Program-made: the position numbers and the translations under genes
The notes under the pieces: model-generated
Database searches by the model: none
Seen by the model: only the letters and a program-made list of their open reading frames with translations
Told to the model about the DNA's origin: nothing
DNA from: Dermatemys mawii
Lineage: Eukaryota; Chordata; Testudines; Dermatemydidae
NCBI GenBank assembly: GCA_007922305.1
Contig: ML677334.1
Location: 55,912,720-55,976,719 of the forward strand
Length of the DNA: 64,000 nucleotides
Reading direction: 5' to 3'
In this document: positions 1 through 11,800 of the stretch, piece after piece
How the letters are laid out: each line of letters starts with the position of its first letter
Position numbering within the stretch: the first letter of the stretch is position 1

Positions 1-524
1 AAGTCAGACTTGAACCATCACACACACGTAAGTATTAGAAACCAATTTTTCTAAGGATTTGAACTAAAGGCCAAACCAGTGGGCTTTGGGATTAATCATT
101 TAAATGAAAAAAACTGTTTGAAAAAGTCAAACTATTTTCCCCACAAAACTGATTAAAACAGAAATCTTGCTAATGGACTGAAGTCTTATCCAACAACAGG
201 GTGGATAAAAATCAATGATTTAAAAAAATCAAAAATATCAGATTTTTTAATTTAAATCAGATTTTTCTGATAAAATGTTTTGAGAGAAAAAGCCTATCTA
301 AAGATCGTTTTAATTAAGATACATTATAGCTCAAAGATATCTCATCATGGAATGGGAATTATAAATTCTAATTCTATAGTAGGAGACAATACATTTATGG
401 AATGTTTAAGAAAAGTTTTGTAAATGAGTTCCAATAGTTCATGGATTAGGGACCCATTTTATGGGGTTCCGGGAGCTTCTGTTTAGATTATTTAGGTTAA
501 TCTATCTACCCAGTGGGACTCAGT

Positions 525-874
525 GTCCAGCATAGAAGATACCATCAGAAATGTTTAGTTTTTCAGTTCTCAGACTGTGGATTTTTGTCTCCAGAGATAA
601 GGTAGAGCTGGCGCTGGCTGTTATGTGCCACTCCAAGCGGAAAGGGAAGACCCACCTGATTTCAGTGGCACGCCTGTGGCCGGTACACCAAAGAGTGAAG
701 ACTGTTGAGCTGCTGCAGGTGTGCCACCTACAGCTGGTTTTCTGTCTTCAGAGACACACCTGCGGCACCTCACTCTTCCCTCTTTGGCGGTGTTCGCCAA
801 AAGCTGTCTGAGCGCTGCCCCCCACCCTGCTGCTTGCCGCCCCAAGCACCAGCTGGTGTCTGGAGCTGGCCCTG
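525..874. mobile_element. Fragment of a second CCCTG-ended hAT-like element
   Basis: A GC-rich block interrupts the AT-rich hAT element. Its right end, with GCCGCCCCAAGCACC followed by GGAGCTGGCCCTG at 862-874, resembles the GGCCCTG terminus of the element at 29128-29565. The next bases TTAACAGC could be the right target duplication, but I find no clear left partner, so the left boundary (about 525-600) is a guess. The internal ORFs are low-complexity and do not resemble proteins. Confidence 0.45.
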
Positions 875-1324
875 TTAACAGCAAAAATGTTTTTAAATAA
901 ATTAATATACAGAGGTGAAAAATAACAGCCCTCAACCCTATTGTCCTTCCTCAAATTTCTATACACAGAGTCAATCCCTTACCTGCCTCTAAAAGTGCAA
1001 AGTTTCAAAAAATTCTGCTAATAGAAGGTTGTTGGAGGTGGAAGAGATCAGGACAAGGAGAAGTAGTCCTGAGATAAATGTGAGAAGGGAGGGACAGGCA
1101 GTAGAAGCAAAAGTGAAACTGTTTGAGCAGTATATTCCAGAAGTCTTGAGATCTTTCTACGTGTAGCCTTCATTGATTTGAGAGCTACCATACCATTCTC
1201 TCACTAGGAAGGAAAACCTATAATGGCAGCAGGCCTTAAGAGAGACCCAGTTTGGGAATAAGAACCATTCAAGAAGTATATGTTTGCTGATGATATTTTA
1301 AAGAAAGTCACACCAATGAACTGA

Positions 1325-1666
1325 TGGAAGTCACTTAAGCACTTGGATTCAGAAACTGTCGAAGTAGGGTGACCGGGCAGCAAATATAAAAAATTGAGAT
1401 GGGGGTATGGGCTAATAGGAGCCTATATAAGAAAAAGATCCAAAAATTGGGACTGTCCCTATAAAATCAGGACATCTGGTCATCCTATGTTGAAGAGGTA
1501 ATCTCACTTTTAACAACAGTAGCTTCTTCTGCTGGTATAGAAAGAATAATTTCTTTTTTGGACTAATTCCAAATTGGAAAATTGTTTGGGATCTGAAAAA
1601 GCAGAAAAGCTTGTTTTTCTTTTCCAGATTATGAACCAACAAGAAAATGAAGGTGAAGACAACTGA
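1325..1666 (+). pseudogene. hAT transposase, C-terminal dimerisation region, broken
   Basis: Reading the + strand and skipping the MITE at 1365-1487, the translation gives KSLKHLDSETVE before the insertion and then ISLLTTVASSAGIERI, followed after a frame change by KLENCLGSEKAEKLVFLFQ and a stop at 1664-1666. This matches the hAT C-terminal dimerisation pattern (SSAGxER...F, then SKLxNxLGxEKAxKLVFLF). At least one frameshift and the MITE destroy the frame, so no functional protein is made. The upstream DDE and zinc-finger parts of a hAT transposase are not recognisable with confidence between 880 and 1320. The identification rests on motif recognition, not on a database search. Confidence 0.8.
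1365..1487. mobile_element. MITE with TAGGGTGACC ends, inside hAT transposase
   Basis: A 123-base element begins TAGGGTGACCGGGCAG and ends CTGGTCATCCTA, so the ends are inverted repeats. The flanks TGTCGAAG (1357-1364) and TGTTGAAG (1488-1495) are an 8-base duplication (7 of 8). Removing the element rejoins the transposase reading frame around the codons for ETVE, which confirms that it is an insertion. Internal landmarks shared with four other copies in this window are GCCTATATAAGAAAAAGA and GGGACTGTCCCTATAAAATC. It has no coding capacity and would have relied on a hAT transposase supplied elsewhere. Confidence 0.9.
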
Positions 1667-2322
1667 GTTAGCTGCAGAAACCAATATTTGAAGCTTCTCA
1701 TGTTGACCTGGCTGACATAGTCGATTTAATTTTTGTTTTTTTTAAAAAAAGATATTTCATTTAACTATTTTAGTTAAACAGTTTTAACAAAAACAAACCT
1801 GATTTTAAAAAGCTTGAATGTTTAACTAAAGTCAAAAATTTATATGCTTGTTTTGTTAAAATATTATGTGTTTGCTGTTGAAGAAAAAAATCCAGAATAT
1901 AAAAGGTTGTTGTTTAGTTAAATAAAACAATTTAAATGTCTGTCTAGTGATGTTCTCCTCCTAATACAACATGGCAAAAAATCCTCCAAATATTATGATT
2001 AACCTGTTGGATTGGAGATATTTATGAAGTCATTAGGAGGTGAACTATCTGCTTCAATTACCTTTGGTAAATGAAATAACCAAACAATCATTCATTTTCT
2101 GACATAGCTGTAAAACTAATCTGAAAAGTTTTCAAAATAAATCACTTAAAAATATATAGTGTGTAAAAATGAAACCTACATCTCTGAGTTGTGCAGAATA
2201 TGTATTAAGGTTATAGCACCCAACTAGAATGCACTTTATGTAGCAATCCACAATTAAAAAGAGTCTTCCTGACCAGTGATTTAAATCAAATTGATTTAAA
2301 TCAAATCTATCCTGTCCAATAA

Positions 2323-3360
2323 GGCAACTTTTAAATCCATAGTGAAGTTTTGCGTGTGAGATAGAAACTCTGATATTCAGAGGTTTAACACAAATGCTGA
2401 TGGGCCTCATGATGTTGAGAAGAGCAGCGATGCAATATGCTCTATGGGTGCCATCATATGATGTCAGTTAGAGAAGCAAAGCTTCCAGAGACTGACCAGT
2501 ACTCTCTTTTTTAAATGTATGTTTGTTTTCTTCTGAAAGGTTAGTGCTGGTTATGTTGTCAGTTGACAACGGGTTGCTTGAGTGTGCAGTCAAGCTTCTA
2601 AGCAGTGTTTTCTTTTGTTTTCTATTCTTGGTTGGGTGCCCCTTTTAACCTTATCAAAGCAGTTAAATTTCTTCAACCTATCAAGCTGAGCCATGTCAGC
2701 ATCTTAAGACAGCCGTTGCCGACATGGCTGAGCAAAGCTGAATTGATCTTACAACCCCCAGGACATTCTGCACAGCACAAATGCTCTACACTACCACCAC
2801 ATGCTTGATTTAAAGTTCAGACCTTTCTAGCTCATTGTTGACGAGACAAAATGTCCTATGCCACTAACATTATTTGAAAATATTTGTGGCCATAACTTAT
2901 TACATTAACCTCAGATATTGGGGATGGCGGTGGGTGCAGGGGAGAGAAGGGAAAGACAGATTGCTTGTTACTTTCTGCTGATTAAATCAAAATCTGCCTA
3001 GCTGACAAGGCAACAATTATACAATGTTTATATTATCCACAAGAGTACTACAGACTTTGGTTCACAAGTCTATTAATGCATCAACTTGGTCTCCATTTGT
3101 ACACGTGCAGCTTGGCAGGTGCTGTCTTCCACACACACAAGTTACTGTTTATGCATACAAGTGTCTGAATTTATGTCTGCAAAACTCACGTTTAATCCTT
3201 CTGCCAAGTGGAGTCGGCAGCAACGAGGGCCCAATTCAATGTCTAGGGGTTCCTTTTAAAAATACAAAATAGAACCATCCTAAGCCCCCAACCAGGAATC
3301 TTGAAAAATTAAACATCAACTCTTGCCACCTCTGAGAGGCAATACTTCCTCCTCTCTCAG
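2323..3360. other. No gene seen; ordinary non-coding DNA
   Basis: AT-rich sequence without a convincing ORF. There is a short imperfect inverted repeat around 2685-2725 (AGCTGAGCCATGTC against GACATGGCTGAGCAAAGCT). The segment 3196-3360 has the look of an old interspersed repeat but I cannot name it. Confidence 0.5.
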
Positions 3361-3450
3361 GCATAGACTCATAGAACTGGAAGGGACCTTGAGAGGTCAT
3401 CTAGTCCAGTCCCCTGCACTCAAGGCAGAACTAAGCATTATCATTAAGTA
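3361..3450 (-). mobile_element. CR1 LINE 3' tail, antisense
   Basis: Read on the minus strand, this is the conserved 3' end of chicken-repeat-1 (CR1) LINEs: GGACTGGACTAGATGACCTC, then TCAAGGTCCCTTCCAGTTCT, then TATGAGTCTATG. CR1 copies are usually 5'-truncated to such tails, because target-primed reverse transcription starts at the 3' end. Only the non-coding tail survives. The boundary on the 3450 side is approximate. Confidence 0.85.
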
Positions 3451-3859
3451 ATTGAACCATCTCATTCACAATACACATCCAGACCTTCTCCTTCATACTC
3501 TACAGCTTAAAAGTTAGAATACCTTGGAACTGGACAAAGTTTTCAGAGGCCTCCTCTTTTGTGCTCACTCAAAATTTGCAGACATTCCTTCTTTTATCTA
3601 AATTAAGTTAGAATCATTTACAGAGCAGCCGCTTGAACAGAACATGTGATTATTAATGGATTAATTGGAATGCAGCTACCTGATAGGCAAATCTGAATAT
3701 TCAAATGTAACTTTTGCACCAGGAAATACATATATGTACAGACAATCAAGACCTTTGACTGCAGTAAGGTTTTCTTTTTTTGCATCTCAAGGTTAAGGGT
3801 CAGACCTTCATCATACAAGCACTGTGTACCTGGAGCGGGACTCTCTCTAGTGTATAAGT

Positions 3860-4217
3860 ATTTTCTCAGGGAGAAAATGCTAGGTACTAAAGAGATTTTC
3901 TATCCAATAGAGAAAATCACAACTAAAACCAGTGACTGGAAGCTGAAGCCAGAAACATTCAGATTGGAAATAAGGCACAATTTTTTAACAGTGAGGACAA
4001 TTTACCATTGGAACAGACTACTGGGGAAATAGTGGATTCTCTGTCTCTGGATGTCTTCAAGGCAGGACAGGATGTCTTTCTGGAAGATATGCTTTAGCCA
4101 AAACACATTATGTTTTTAGTCAAACACATACTGGGTTAACTGGATAAAATGTAGCAGCCTGTAATATACAAGAGGACTAGATCTAATCGTCCCTTCTGGC
4201 CTTAAGCTTTATGAATC
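3860..4217 (+). mobile_element. CR1 LINE 3' end, sense
   Basis: This copy carries the last coding segment of CR1 ORF2 (around KPETFRLEIRHNFLT and RTIYHWNRLLG) and the 3' tail, ending ...CTTCTGGCC...ATGAATCTATGA at 4217. Frame breaks occur before 4033. It is a second CR1 subfamily relative to 3361-3450, because the tail sequence differs, and is likely older. Non-functional, 5'-truncated. The start is approximate. Confidence 0.8.
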
Positions 4218-4220
4218 TAT

Positions 4221-5221
4221 GAGCCTAAGGAAGAGGAGATCGCAAAGAAAGCTTTACATTACCCAGTCCCTGGGACTGCTCCCAGTTCCATTTAGAGCAG
4301 CCTCACGGTACAATCTCAGGGCTGCTCCAAGTTGTACCACTTCCAGAGCTGTAAACAGTGGGAGTAATGGAGCACAAATTACATCAGCCATGTCCGCAGT
4401 ATACCATTTCCCAAGGCAGTGGGTGAGAGGAGCACATGTGGAGAAAGAGGTGGTTATGGGATTCTGCTGTGCCAGAGAAATCCCTTGTTGCCTATTTAGG
4501 GTGATTTTAAGTCAGCTTTGCATCACTATAGTAATGCAAAGGGGACTTAGAGGCATTGAAAATCTGGTCCTAGGTCTATACAATCCCATGGTTTCTACTT
4601 TTAACACGTTTCTCTTTGAATTACACTCACAAAATGTCTATTTACTCTATTTTAAAAGGAACAATCCAGAATCTTTGCCCATTAGTAGATATTTATATTA
4701 ATTGCCAAGACAGATATTAAATCACAAGGGAAGAAGGTACTCAGAGCCTGGACTGTGTTTAGTGCTAATGGACTCAAAGGAGATAGCTGATTTGGAAAAG
4801 AATCTGAATACCCCATGACCCATAGTGAACAGAATGTAACATCCTATAGGACCAGTAGCAAGCTCTGAAATGAGCAGGAAGTGCAGAAAACTCCTGTCTT
4901 CTACACAATCTAGAAAAATAATGATTTACAGAACAAGAATTAAAATGGGTTTTGGATTTGCTTCTCAAGTCATGATGCTATTGCCATGGTGAGGGATATT
5001 GTATAACCTAGATGAGAAGAAATGAGAGAACTGTTCGAGATAATAATTATACCGTCTTGATTTTATTCTCCAGAAATTAGGCACATGGTTTGGAATTATT
5101 CATTCATCTATCAAATCATAACTCATTGAAGCAACTCATTGATTCTGGAACTTGATTTCTGAAGCATCCTGGACCTCACTTATTTTAGGTAAGAGGAGGA
5201 TTTTGATTTAAATTGGGTTTC
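4221..5221. other. No gene seen
   Basis: The longest ORF (160 codons from 4219) starts inside the CR1 tail and has no recognisable domain or codon bias. I find no repeat I can name. Confidence 0.5.
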
Positions 5222-5233
5222 TTGCTCAAATTT

Positions 5234-5367
5234 CAGAGAGGTAGCTGTGTTGTCTGGATCTGCAGAAGCAACAGAGTCCTGTGGCACCTTAAAGACTAAC
5301 TAAAGTATTGAAGCATAAGCTTTCATGGGCTAATACCCACTTTGCTGGATGCAGGACTCTGTCACTT
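5234..5367 (-). mobile_element. Penelope-like foldback fragment
   Basis: The insertion starts CAGAGAGGTAGCTGTGTTGT and contains TCCTGTGGCACCTTAAAGAC and the structured block that on the minus strand reads AGTGGGTATTAGCCCATGAAAGCTTATGC. It is bracketed by 12-base direct repeats TTGCTCAAATTT (5222-5233) and TTGCTCAGATTT (5368-5379), 11 of 12 identical. The block is a mutated hammerhead-like motif: the expected CTGATGA is replaced by a diverged CAGCAAA. I assign it to the PLE family because the same block flanks the GIY-YIG remnant at 61187-61556. Confidence 0.7.
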
Positions 5368-5379
5368 TTGCTCAGATTT

Positions 5380-8300
5380 GTGTTTAATGATTTAAACATT
5401 TCCAGGCTGCCGCTTATTCAGACCCAAACCACATTTTAAATCTTTTAGGGAACAAACAAAAAGAGGTTTGAGTAGAATTCTATTAGCTTGTGCGATGCAA
5501 TTGGTTGGAAAGTAATTTTATTTGTATCCACACTGATGCATCGATTCTAACATAATCATGGTAATTTTATTGGAAAGTTTTTCATTAAATAAAAAGGACA
5601 CAGAAATGCTAAGATTTCATGTTGTCCCTCTTTGGTTAGTTGATGAGAGTAAGAAGCCTATCAAAAAGGATGTTGGTTTTTAAAATACTTTTATCTCTGT
5701 GTCCAAAGATAATGATTTCCTCAGTAGCTGCTTGTTGAGCAGCTTAGATTAGAGGCAACAACATTATAGGCACTAGCCCTCCTTTGTTTGCTGAACCCAA
5801 TGCTGAGCAATAAAATAACCCACAACCTTAAATCATTGCCAATATGCTCTGTGCCAAGCTTTTCCCTAATGATGCCGAAGTGAATCGAAACCACTGGAAA
5901 GTACACACAAAAAGCAAGCAAGCAAAAGGGTCATAAAATAAAGATTGGTTCCATAATTCATCTGTGATTGCAGAAATAAAGTTTTTATACGTGCATCTTT
6001 CAGGAAAGAGTGCCGTTCCTTATGGAAGGCAAATGGAAGTGGAGCAAGATGGATGTGGGTATAATCCCTTTTCCTTTTTAAAATCTAGAGGGCCCTTCCT
6101 GCAGCCTGGAGGATCATCACATATATTGACAGAGATTCCAGAGCCAATAGAAATTGGGGAAGCAGCAGCATAGTTGGATGCTCCACCATCCATAGCCCTT
6201 TCACAGGATGACAGTGTGGATGGGTCTACATGGATCTGAGGGGCCAAGGGGGAGAAAGAGACACACCTTCGAGGCAGGAAGAGGTGAATCAGGAGTCAGG
6301 ACTACTGACACTAAATATGCTCCCTTATCACTCTGATCCTTCTAAGCAGAAGTCTGTCTCGGCATTAACTTTGCTCCTGGTAGCAGGATGCAGGTACATG
6401 GAAAAGTCAGTGGCAGCACAGGCCCTTAAAGGTGTCACTAACTGGGAAGGTACATGGAAAGCAGGTTCTTGGTCCTACCAACCAGGAGATCTACTAGAAG
6501 GTATTAGCTGCCTGTACAGGTGCATTCTAAATGAACTTCTCAGTTACTTAGTCAACTGTTTGGGCATCACAGGAAGGTGTCACGTTTGGTCATCTTTTCA
6601 CACTCATATTGTTGGCTCGACCTTATAAAAATAGTATATTTCCAAAGATTCATTTTTACTCACAGGGAACCTGCAGAATTCTAGCCCAGTCTGGGCTTTT
6701 GCAAACCAGTCAAACCCTAACGCTTTTCACTAATTGACAGGATGAATAGACAGGTCGGTCTTGTTTGAGACACCTGGACACCTTTGTTAGGCACCACTCA
6801 GAAAAATTATAAGGATTGATTCATGACAAGCTATGGATTTTGTTTCATCTATATAATGCTTTTAATCTTTTTTACGCTGTCCAATATACAACTCACTGAT
6901 AATAGGGTTATGTATACAGAACAGTTTTTAAAAACATGTGATGCCACTCTTTAAAGGGATTAACTAGTCATGGGGCATTTTAGATATTTTATAGGTTTTT
7001 ACTGTTTTCCTAGTGGATGCATTTTGAAAGTTTTATTATATATTTTTTAGTTTGCTGCTATGGGTGAAGAGATCAAAGAAGGACACTATATAGTAGCCCC
7101 TGTATGCTGAAGTGAAATTATGATTCAGTTATTAGCTCTGCTACTCAGTAGCATACATGAACTAATGCAGCATCTATCCACTTTGCCTTATCTATTGTGA
7201 CAAGCCTCCAGGGGCTCATCCATGTGAAATTCATTTCACATTTCATTCATTGAGCACCTGGGATTTGAAAATACCTTTCTGCTCATCTAGGTTTCAATAA
7301 ACCAGCCTGCACCGGCTCATTGCCTTCAAAAAGAAAGTCAACTTCTGCAGAGATGGTTCTTCACATTGTGTCAGATACCACAGGAGATGCAGTCAGCATC
7401 ATTTCAGGAGTCATGCACCTGTATATTCAGGACAAGGCTGATTTAGATGATGATCAGAGGTTCCAGGGCAACCAAACTATTTATTTTACAATAGATACCA
7501 TGCATCTCATCACATAAAAAGAATCTACACAGACATATCCTGTAGCCCTGGAACATAAATCAAGAATCCCACCTTGCAGCCTCCCATTGATTATGAAACT
7601 ACCATGCCACCATTAGAGTGCTTGTCCATGTGATGTTAGCATATCTTGACTTACTTCAGTGGGCGTTCAGCTTGAAAAAGGACTGTACAATCAGGCCCAG
7701 CATTTGTTCTGAATAGTATTTCTCATATTTGATGAGCATCCAAACACATTGTAGAGTAACGAGGGGTAGTTCAATATCTCTGGAACAGCCACTGTGGGCC
7801 AAATTATGCCATTTTGATTGTCTATGAAATCCCACTAAAGTCAGTGAGTAAAACCAGAACAAGATTTAGCTCTAGGTTCTCAGGGATAGGCCAAATGGAG
7901 ATCTATTTCCTATGGAGAAAGTTAGGCATGTAGATAAGTCTTTTCAGGATCAAGGCCATTAACAGGGGATACTGCTAGGACTGCATATTTTGCATAACAG
8001 AATTGCATTCATAATTGCAAACCAATGACAGAGCTTCACAAACAATGACACTGGTCAGAAGACAAGAATGAAGATTTAGGACTTGATCTCAATGGAGCAC
8101 CATGCATCCACAGGGAAAAAGACCTTAAATTGCTTAAATATCAGTGGTAAGGCCATTGCAGGATCAGGGCTGAGATATTATTGTTGTTGTTTTTTAAAGA
8201 GCCTAATAGAGTGCTTTAGGCATGCAGTAGTATTCCAATAATACTCATAACTAGCCCCAGAAAAGGAAATGAAAACAGTTTGATGCTACATGTCCATTGG

Positions 8301-9619
8301 TAGCCTTGAATAAGAGCATTTTGATGTGGGATAGAGGAAAGGGGAGATTGAATGACCCCAAGTGGGTACTGTTAGCAACACCTGGGATGAGCAACAGAAT
8401 ATCCACTCAGCCAAAAAAATTGTCTAGTATGTCATTGATATATGGGTTATTTGGAAACATAATATATTGGTTCTTCCAAGCCAACTACATGCATTAACTA
8501 TGCTACCAGTATAAATGCTACTATCACTATCCCTGTTCTCTAACTTCCATTTCTACTCTGTCTTTGGACCTTTGTGTCTTTCTTGCTTTCTTTACAATGG
8601 CAGCCCTACACCGCCAATATAGATATTTGGAGAGACTTTTCAGTTAAATACAATGTATTTAAAAATATGATGATGCCATAGCATATTAAGAGGCAGAACA
8701 GTAACAGTGATGTACTTTTCTCAATGAGGATTTTTTTTATTGCTAGTTTAAATAATGTTTCAGTGTGCAAGTTAATCCTACTGCTGTGTCACCCTTATTG
8801 CTGGCTGGTACAAGGATTTCTGTTCCATGTGAAATACTGACATTCTGAAAAAAATAAAATGATGAAATTTCAAAGTTCCCCCACAAAATGAAATGTTCCA
8901 ATGGCCCCAAATTTTGATTAAAACATTAAATATATAATATATAAAGTGTTTCAATAAAATGAAATCAAAGGACACTAATGAAACATTGACTTTTTCCTAT
9001 TGAAAAAGTGTCAACACTGACATGTTCCTGGGAACTGTTTTGATTTTCACAAACCTGCTATTTCAAGCAACAGTTCTAAAATGTTTTGACATGCTCTAGT
9101 CACCACATTTATGGTTATTTCCCCTTTAGTAAATAAGGGACCATTAATATTTGGGCTTTACCTGTCTATGCTCAAATTGGTGACCTTTCTATGTGCAGAG
9201 ATAGCCAACATTCATCTGAATGTTGTTTTACCTTATGCCTCTTCAATTTTGCTATCAAAAACTGACTGCTAGCAGAAAACTTTACTTCTGGTATTCAATC
9301 CCTCCAACAGCTCATGAATTCCCAAATGCATAAGACTGGTAGATTAAAACCCCAAGTAATAAAACCTTGGGACTCTCTTTCATACAATAGTTTCCCCAAC
9401 AAGTACCATTTCTTGCTTGAAACAGTCTTGGGCTTCCTCTATTCATATGCTTCTGTGCACTGCCTCTCCCTGCCCTATTCTCTGGGATTGGTTTGCAGTC
9501 TACAGAAGGTCTAGAAAATGGCTATTTATTAGAACCTTTGTGCCTTTAGAAAGTGAACTCTACCCTGCAGTGCTTTTGTTTAACATTTTCTGTCTGTTGT
9601 AAACAATTGTACAGGTAAA
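5380..9619. other. 4.2 kb without a recognisable gene
   Basis: Mostly unique-looking AT-rich sequence. A 65-codon ORF at 7320-7517 stands out slightly by even composition but matches nothing I know. The stretch 8850-9095, full of TTTCAAA, GAAATGTT and AAAATG words, resembles an old AT-rich interspersed repeat. The region around 7790-7860 resembles the short repeat type containing CCCACTAAAGTCAGTG. I see no promoter, exon or RNA gene that I can defend. Confidence 0.45.
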
Positions 9620-9631
9620 TCATAATAAAGA

Positions 9632-9799
9632 ATCAGAGAGGTAGCCATGGTAGTCTGGATCTGCAGAAGTGACAAAGAGTCCTGTGGTACCTGAAAGACT
9701 AACAAAAGTATTGAAGCATAGTGGGTATTAGCCCATGAAAGCTTATGCTTCAATACTTTTGTTAGTCTTTAAGGTGCCACAGGACTCTTTGTCGCTTCT
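9632..9799. mobile_element. Penelope-like foldback element, near-palindromic
   Basis: This 168-base insertion is a snapback: CTAACAAAAGTATTGAAGCA near the centre is followed by GTGGGTATTAGCCCATGAAA and then by TGCTTCAATACTTTTGTTAG, and the outer arms GACAAAGAGTCCTGTGG and CCACAGGACTCTTTGTC also pair. The left arm carries an unpaired extension ATCAGAGAGGTAGCCATGG. Flanks TCATAATAAAGA (9620-9631) and TCATAATATAGA (9800-9811) are a 12-base duplication with one mismatch. The central block keeps the stem II and GAAA part of the hammerhead-like motif but has lost CTGATGA at the fold. Confidence 0.8.
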
Positions 9800-10149
9800 T
9801 CATAATATAGAGTAATTTTTCTGTGTTTCTGAGCCTATCGATTAAATCTCTGGCCTCCTTTCTTTAAAAAAAAAAGTTTCTCTCCCACTGCAGCCACATT
9901 TCTCTTGACAAAAATGGTACTGAAGTATTATGACAATTTTTATATATTATATACACATACATACACACACATCCTAAAACAGAAAACTTAAAACAAGTTA
10001 AAATTGCTAGGTGACAACAATCACATTATTGTGATATCTGATGAACTTACTCACTTTTTACAGTTGAATCACAATCAGGGTAAATTTATAGGCCCAATTA
10101 TTACAAAGGTGCTTTCAGAGCTACAGTACACTAAATAAGGGCAAATCCA

Positions 10150-10620
10150 TGCTTTTCAGACATCATGACTAAGGCACAGAGAGCTTCAGTGATGAGGGAT
10201 ACATACAGGAAATGGAAGGAAGGGCCTGTCACTAAGGAAGTATACATTGGAATATGCTCAATGGAGAAGGTGAACTGGTAACAGAAGATAGGAAGGCAGA
10301 GCTGCTCAATGTCTACTTTGGTTCAGTATTCACACAAAATATAGCCTGACTGGACAACTATCAAAGTTATAATAGACAATAAAGGAGAAGGGATGCAGAT
10401 CAGAATAAGTAAAGAACACATCAGTGATCTTCTGGATAATCTCAATGAATTAAAGTCAGCAACACCTGATGCTATTCACCCTAGGATGCTGAAGGAATTA
10501 GCTGAAGAAATCTCAGAGCCACTGCTAATAATATTTACAAACTTATGGATGACAGGAGAGCCCTTCTCCAGTCTTCCAGGATCTAACGTAGTGCCCACCT
10601 TTAACGTAGTGCTGATTGTC
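10150..10620 (+). mobile_element. CR1 LINE fragment, segment before the reverse transcriptase
   Basis: The + strand translation contains KAELLNVYFGSVFTQN, then ISDLLDNLNELKSATPDAIH, PRMLKELAEEISEPLLIIF and GSNVVPTF. This matches the CR1 ORF2 segment just before and into the first reverse transcriptase blocks (pattern DGIHPRxLRELAxxIAxPL, then GxxPxxWKxxNVxPIFKK). Stops and frameshifts are present. The same protein segment is encoded again at about 11390-11700, so this is a separate insertion from the CR1 at 10830-13395, in the same orientation. Confidence 0.8.
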
Positions 10621-11130
10621 CATTTTCCAACCACTGCTGCTATGATGCTTCAAGGCCAGCATTCAGACCAAGCAGCTCCGACCCGATAGTCCTGCAAGAG
10701 ACACCTTTCCACAAATAAAAGGAAAACTTAGTGGTCAGAAGAAAGATTTGTGCAACATCATTTATCTCAAACTTCTCACTACCAGTTTGTATGTGGCTTT
10801 TTATTTAGAAGCCAGTGCAACTCAGACTCTCAGTTTATCAAAACTCCAGAGGAAGAAAAAGCTCCATTTTGATCCTAAGAAATGGTAGGATGGAAAACAG
10901 CACAATAAAAATAATGGATTTCAAGAAGGCAGATTTTGGAAATTCAAGGAGTTGGTAGGTAAGTTCCTATGGGAAGCAAGTCTAAGGGAAAATAGTTCGA
11001 GAGATTTGGTAATTTTTAAAAGAGACATTATTAGGGGCACAAGAGCAAACTATCCCACCGCAAAGGAAAGATCGGAAGTATCGCAAGAGATGACCCTGAC
11101 TTAACCAGGAGATCTTCAATAGGCTGAAAC

Positions 11131-11131
<1 letters not shown>

Positions 11132-11158
<27 letters not shown>
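11132..11158 (+). repeat. Poly-A run inside CR1
   Basis: A pure run of 27 A lies within CR1 coding sequence. CR1 does not end in poly-A, so this may mark expansion of a short A run, or the tail of something lost. Length is likely to vary and is prone to assembly error. Confidence 0.9.
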
Positions 11159-11161
<3 letters not shown>

Positions 11162-11800
11162 TACAAAAAGTGGAAATTTGATCAAATTATAAAGGATGAA
11201 TATGAAAACTACAAGTACATAGGGACAAAATTATAAAGGCCAAAGCACAAAACGAGATTGAACTAGCTAGAGACATAAAGGGTAACAAGAAAACATTCTA
11301 CAAATACCTTAGAAGCAAGAGGAAGACAAAGGACAGCATAGGCCCATTACTCAGTGGGGTGGGGGTGGAGGGGAAAATCAATAATGGAAAATGTGGAAAT
11401 GGCAGAGGTGCTAAATGATGTTTTGTTTCAGTTTTCACCAAAAAGGTTAGTAGTGATTGGACGTCTAACATAGTGAATGCCAGTGAAAATGAGGTAGGAT
11501 CAGAAGTTAAAATAAGGAAAGAACAAGTTACAAAAGACGTAGACAAGTTAAATATCACCAGGGCCTGATCAAATACATCCCAGAAATCTTCTCATTCAGC
11601 CCCTTGAGTTATTAGCCATTATCTTGAAAAGTCATGGAATATGGGAGAAATTCCCTAGGACTAGAAAAGGGCAAATATAGTGCCCATCTATAAAAAAGGT
11701 AAATAAGGACAACTTGGGGAATTACAGACCAGTCAGCTTAACTTCAGTATCTGGAAAGATAATGGAGCAAATAATTAAGCAATCAATTGAAAACACCTAG

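Larger units (their letters stand above)
197..2314 (+). mobile_element. hAT-type DNA transposon, decayed, with nested insertions
   Basis: The left end CAGGGTGGATAAAAATCAAT and the right end (reverse complement CAGGATAGATTTGATTTAAA) form an imperfect terminal inverted repeat rich in ATTTAAAT blocks. The element is framed by an 8-base target duplication, TCCAACAA (189-196) and TCCAATAA (2315-2322), 7 of 8 identical. CAGG ends plus an 8-base duplication are the hallmark of the hAT superfamily. A transposase C-terminal remnant lies inside on the + strand (1325-1666), so this derives from an autonomous copy rather than a pure MITE. At least two later elements are nested in it: a MITE at 1365-1487 and a CCCTG-ended element ending at 874. 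Its 2.1 kb length therefore includes insertions. Superfamily assignment is secure; the family name is not known to me. Confidence 0.85.

Noticed and set aside
4219..4701. 160-codon ORF
   Set aside because: Begins in a CR1 tail, has no recognisable domain and no supporting splice or promoter context.
9632..9799. Foldback MITE of a cut-and-paste transposon
   Set aside because: The 12-base duplication and shared sequence with the GIY-YIG-bearing element point to a Penelope-like origin instead.
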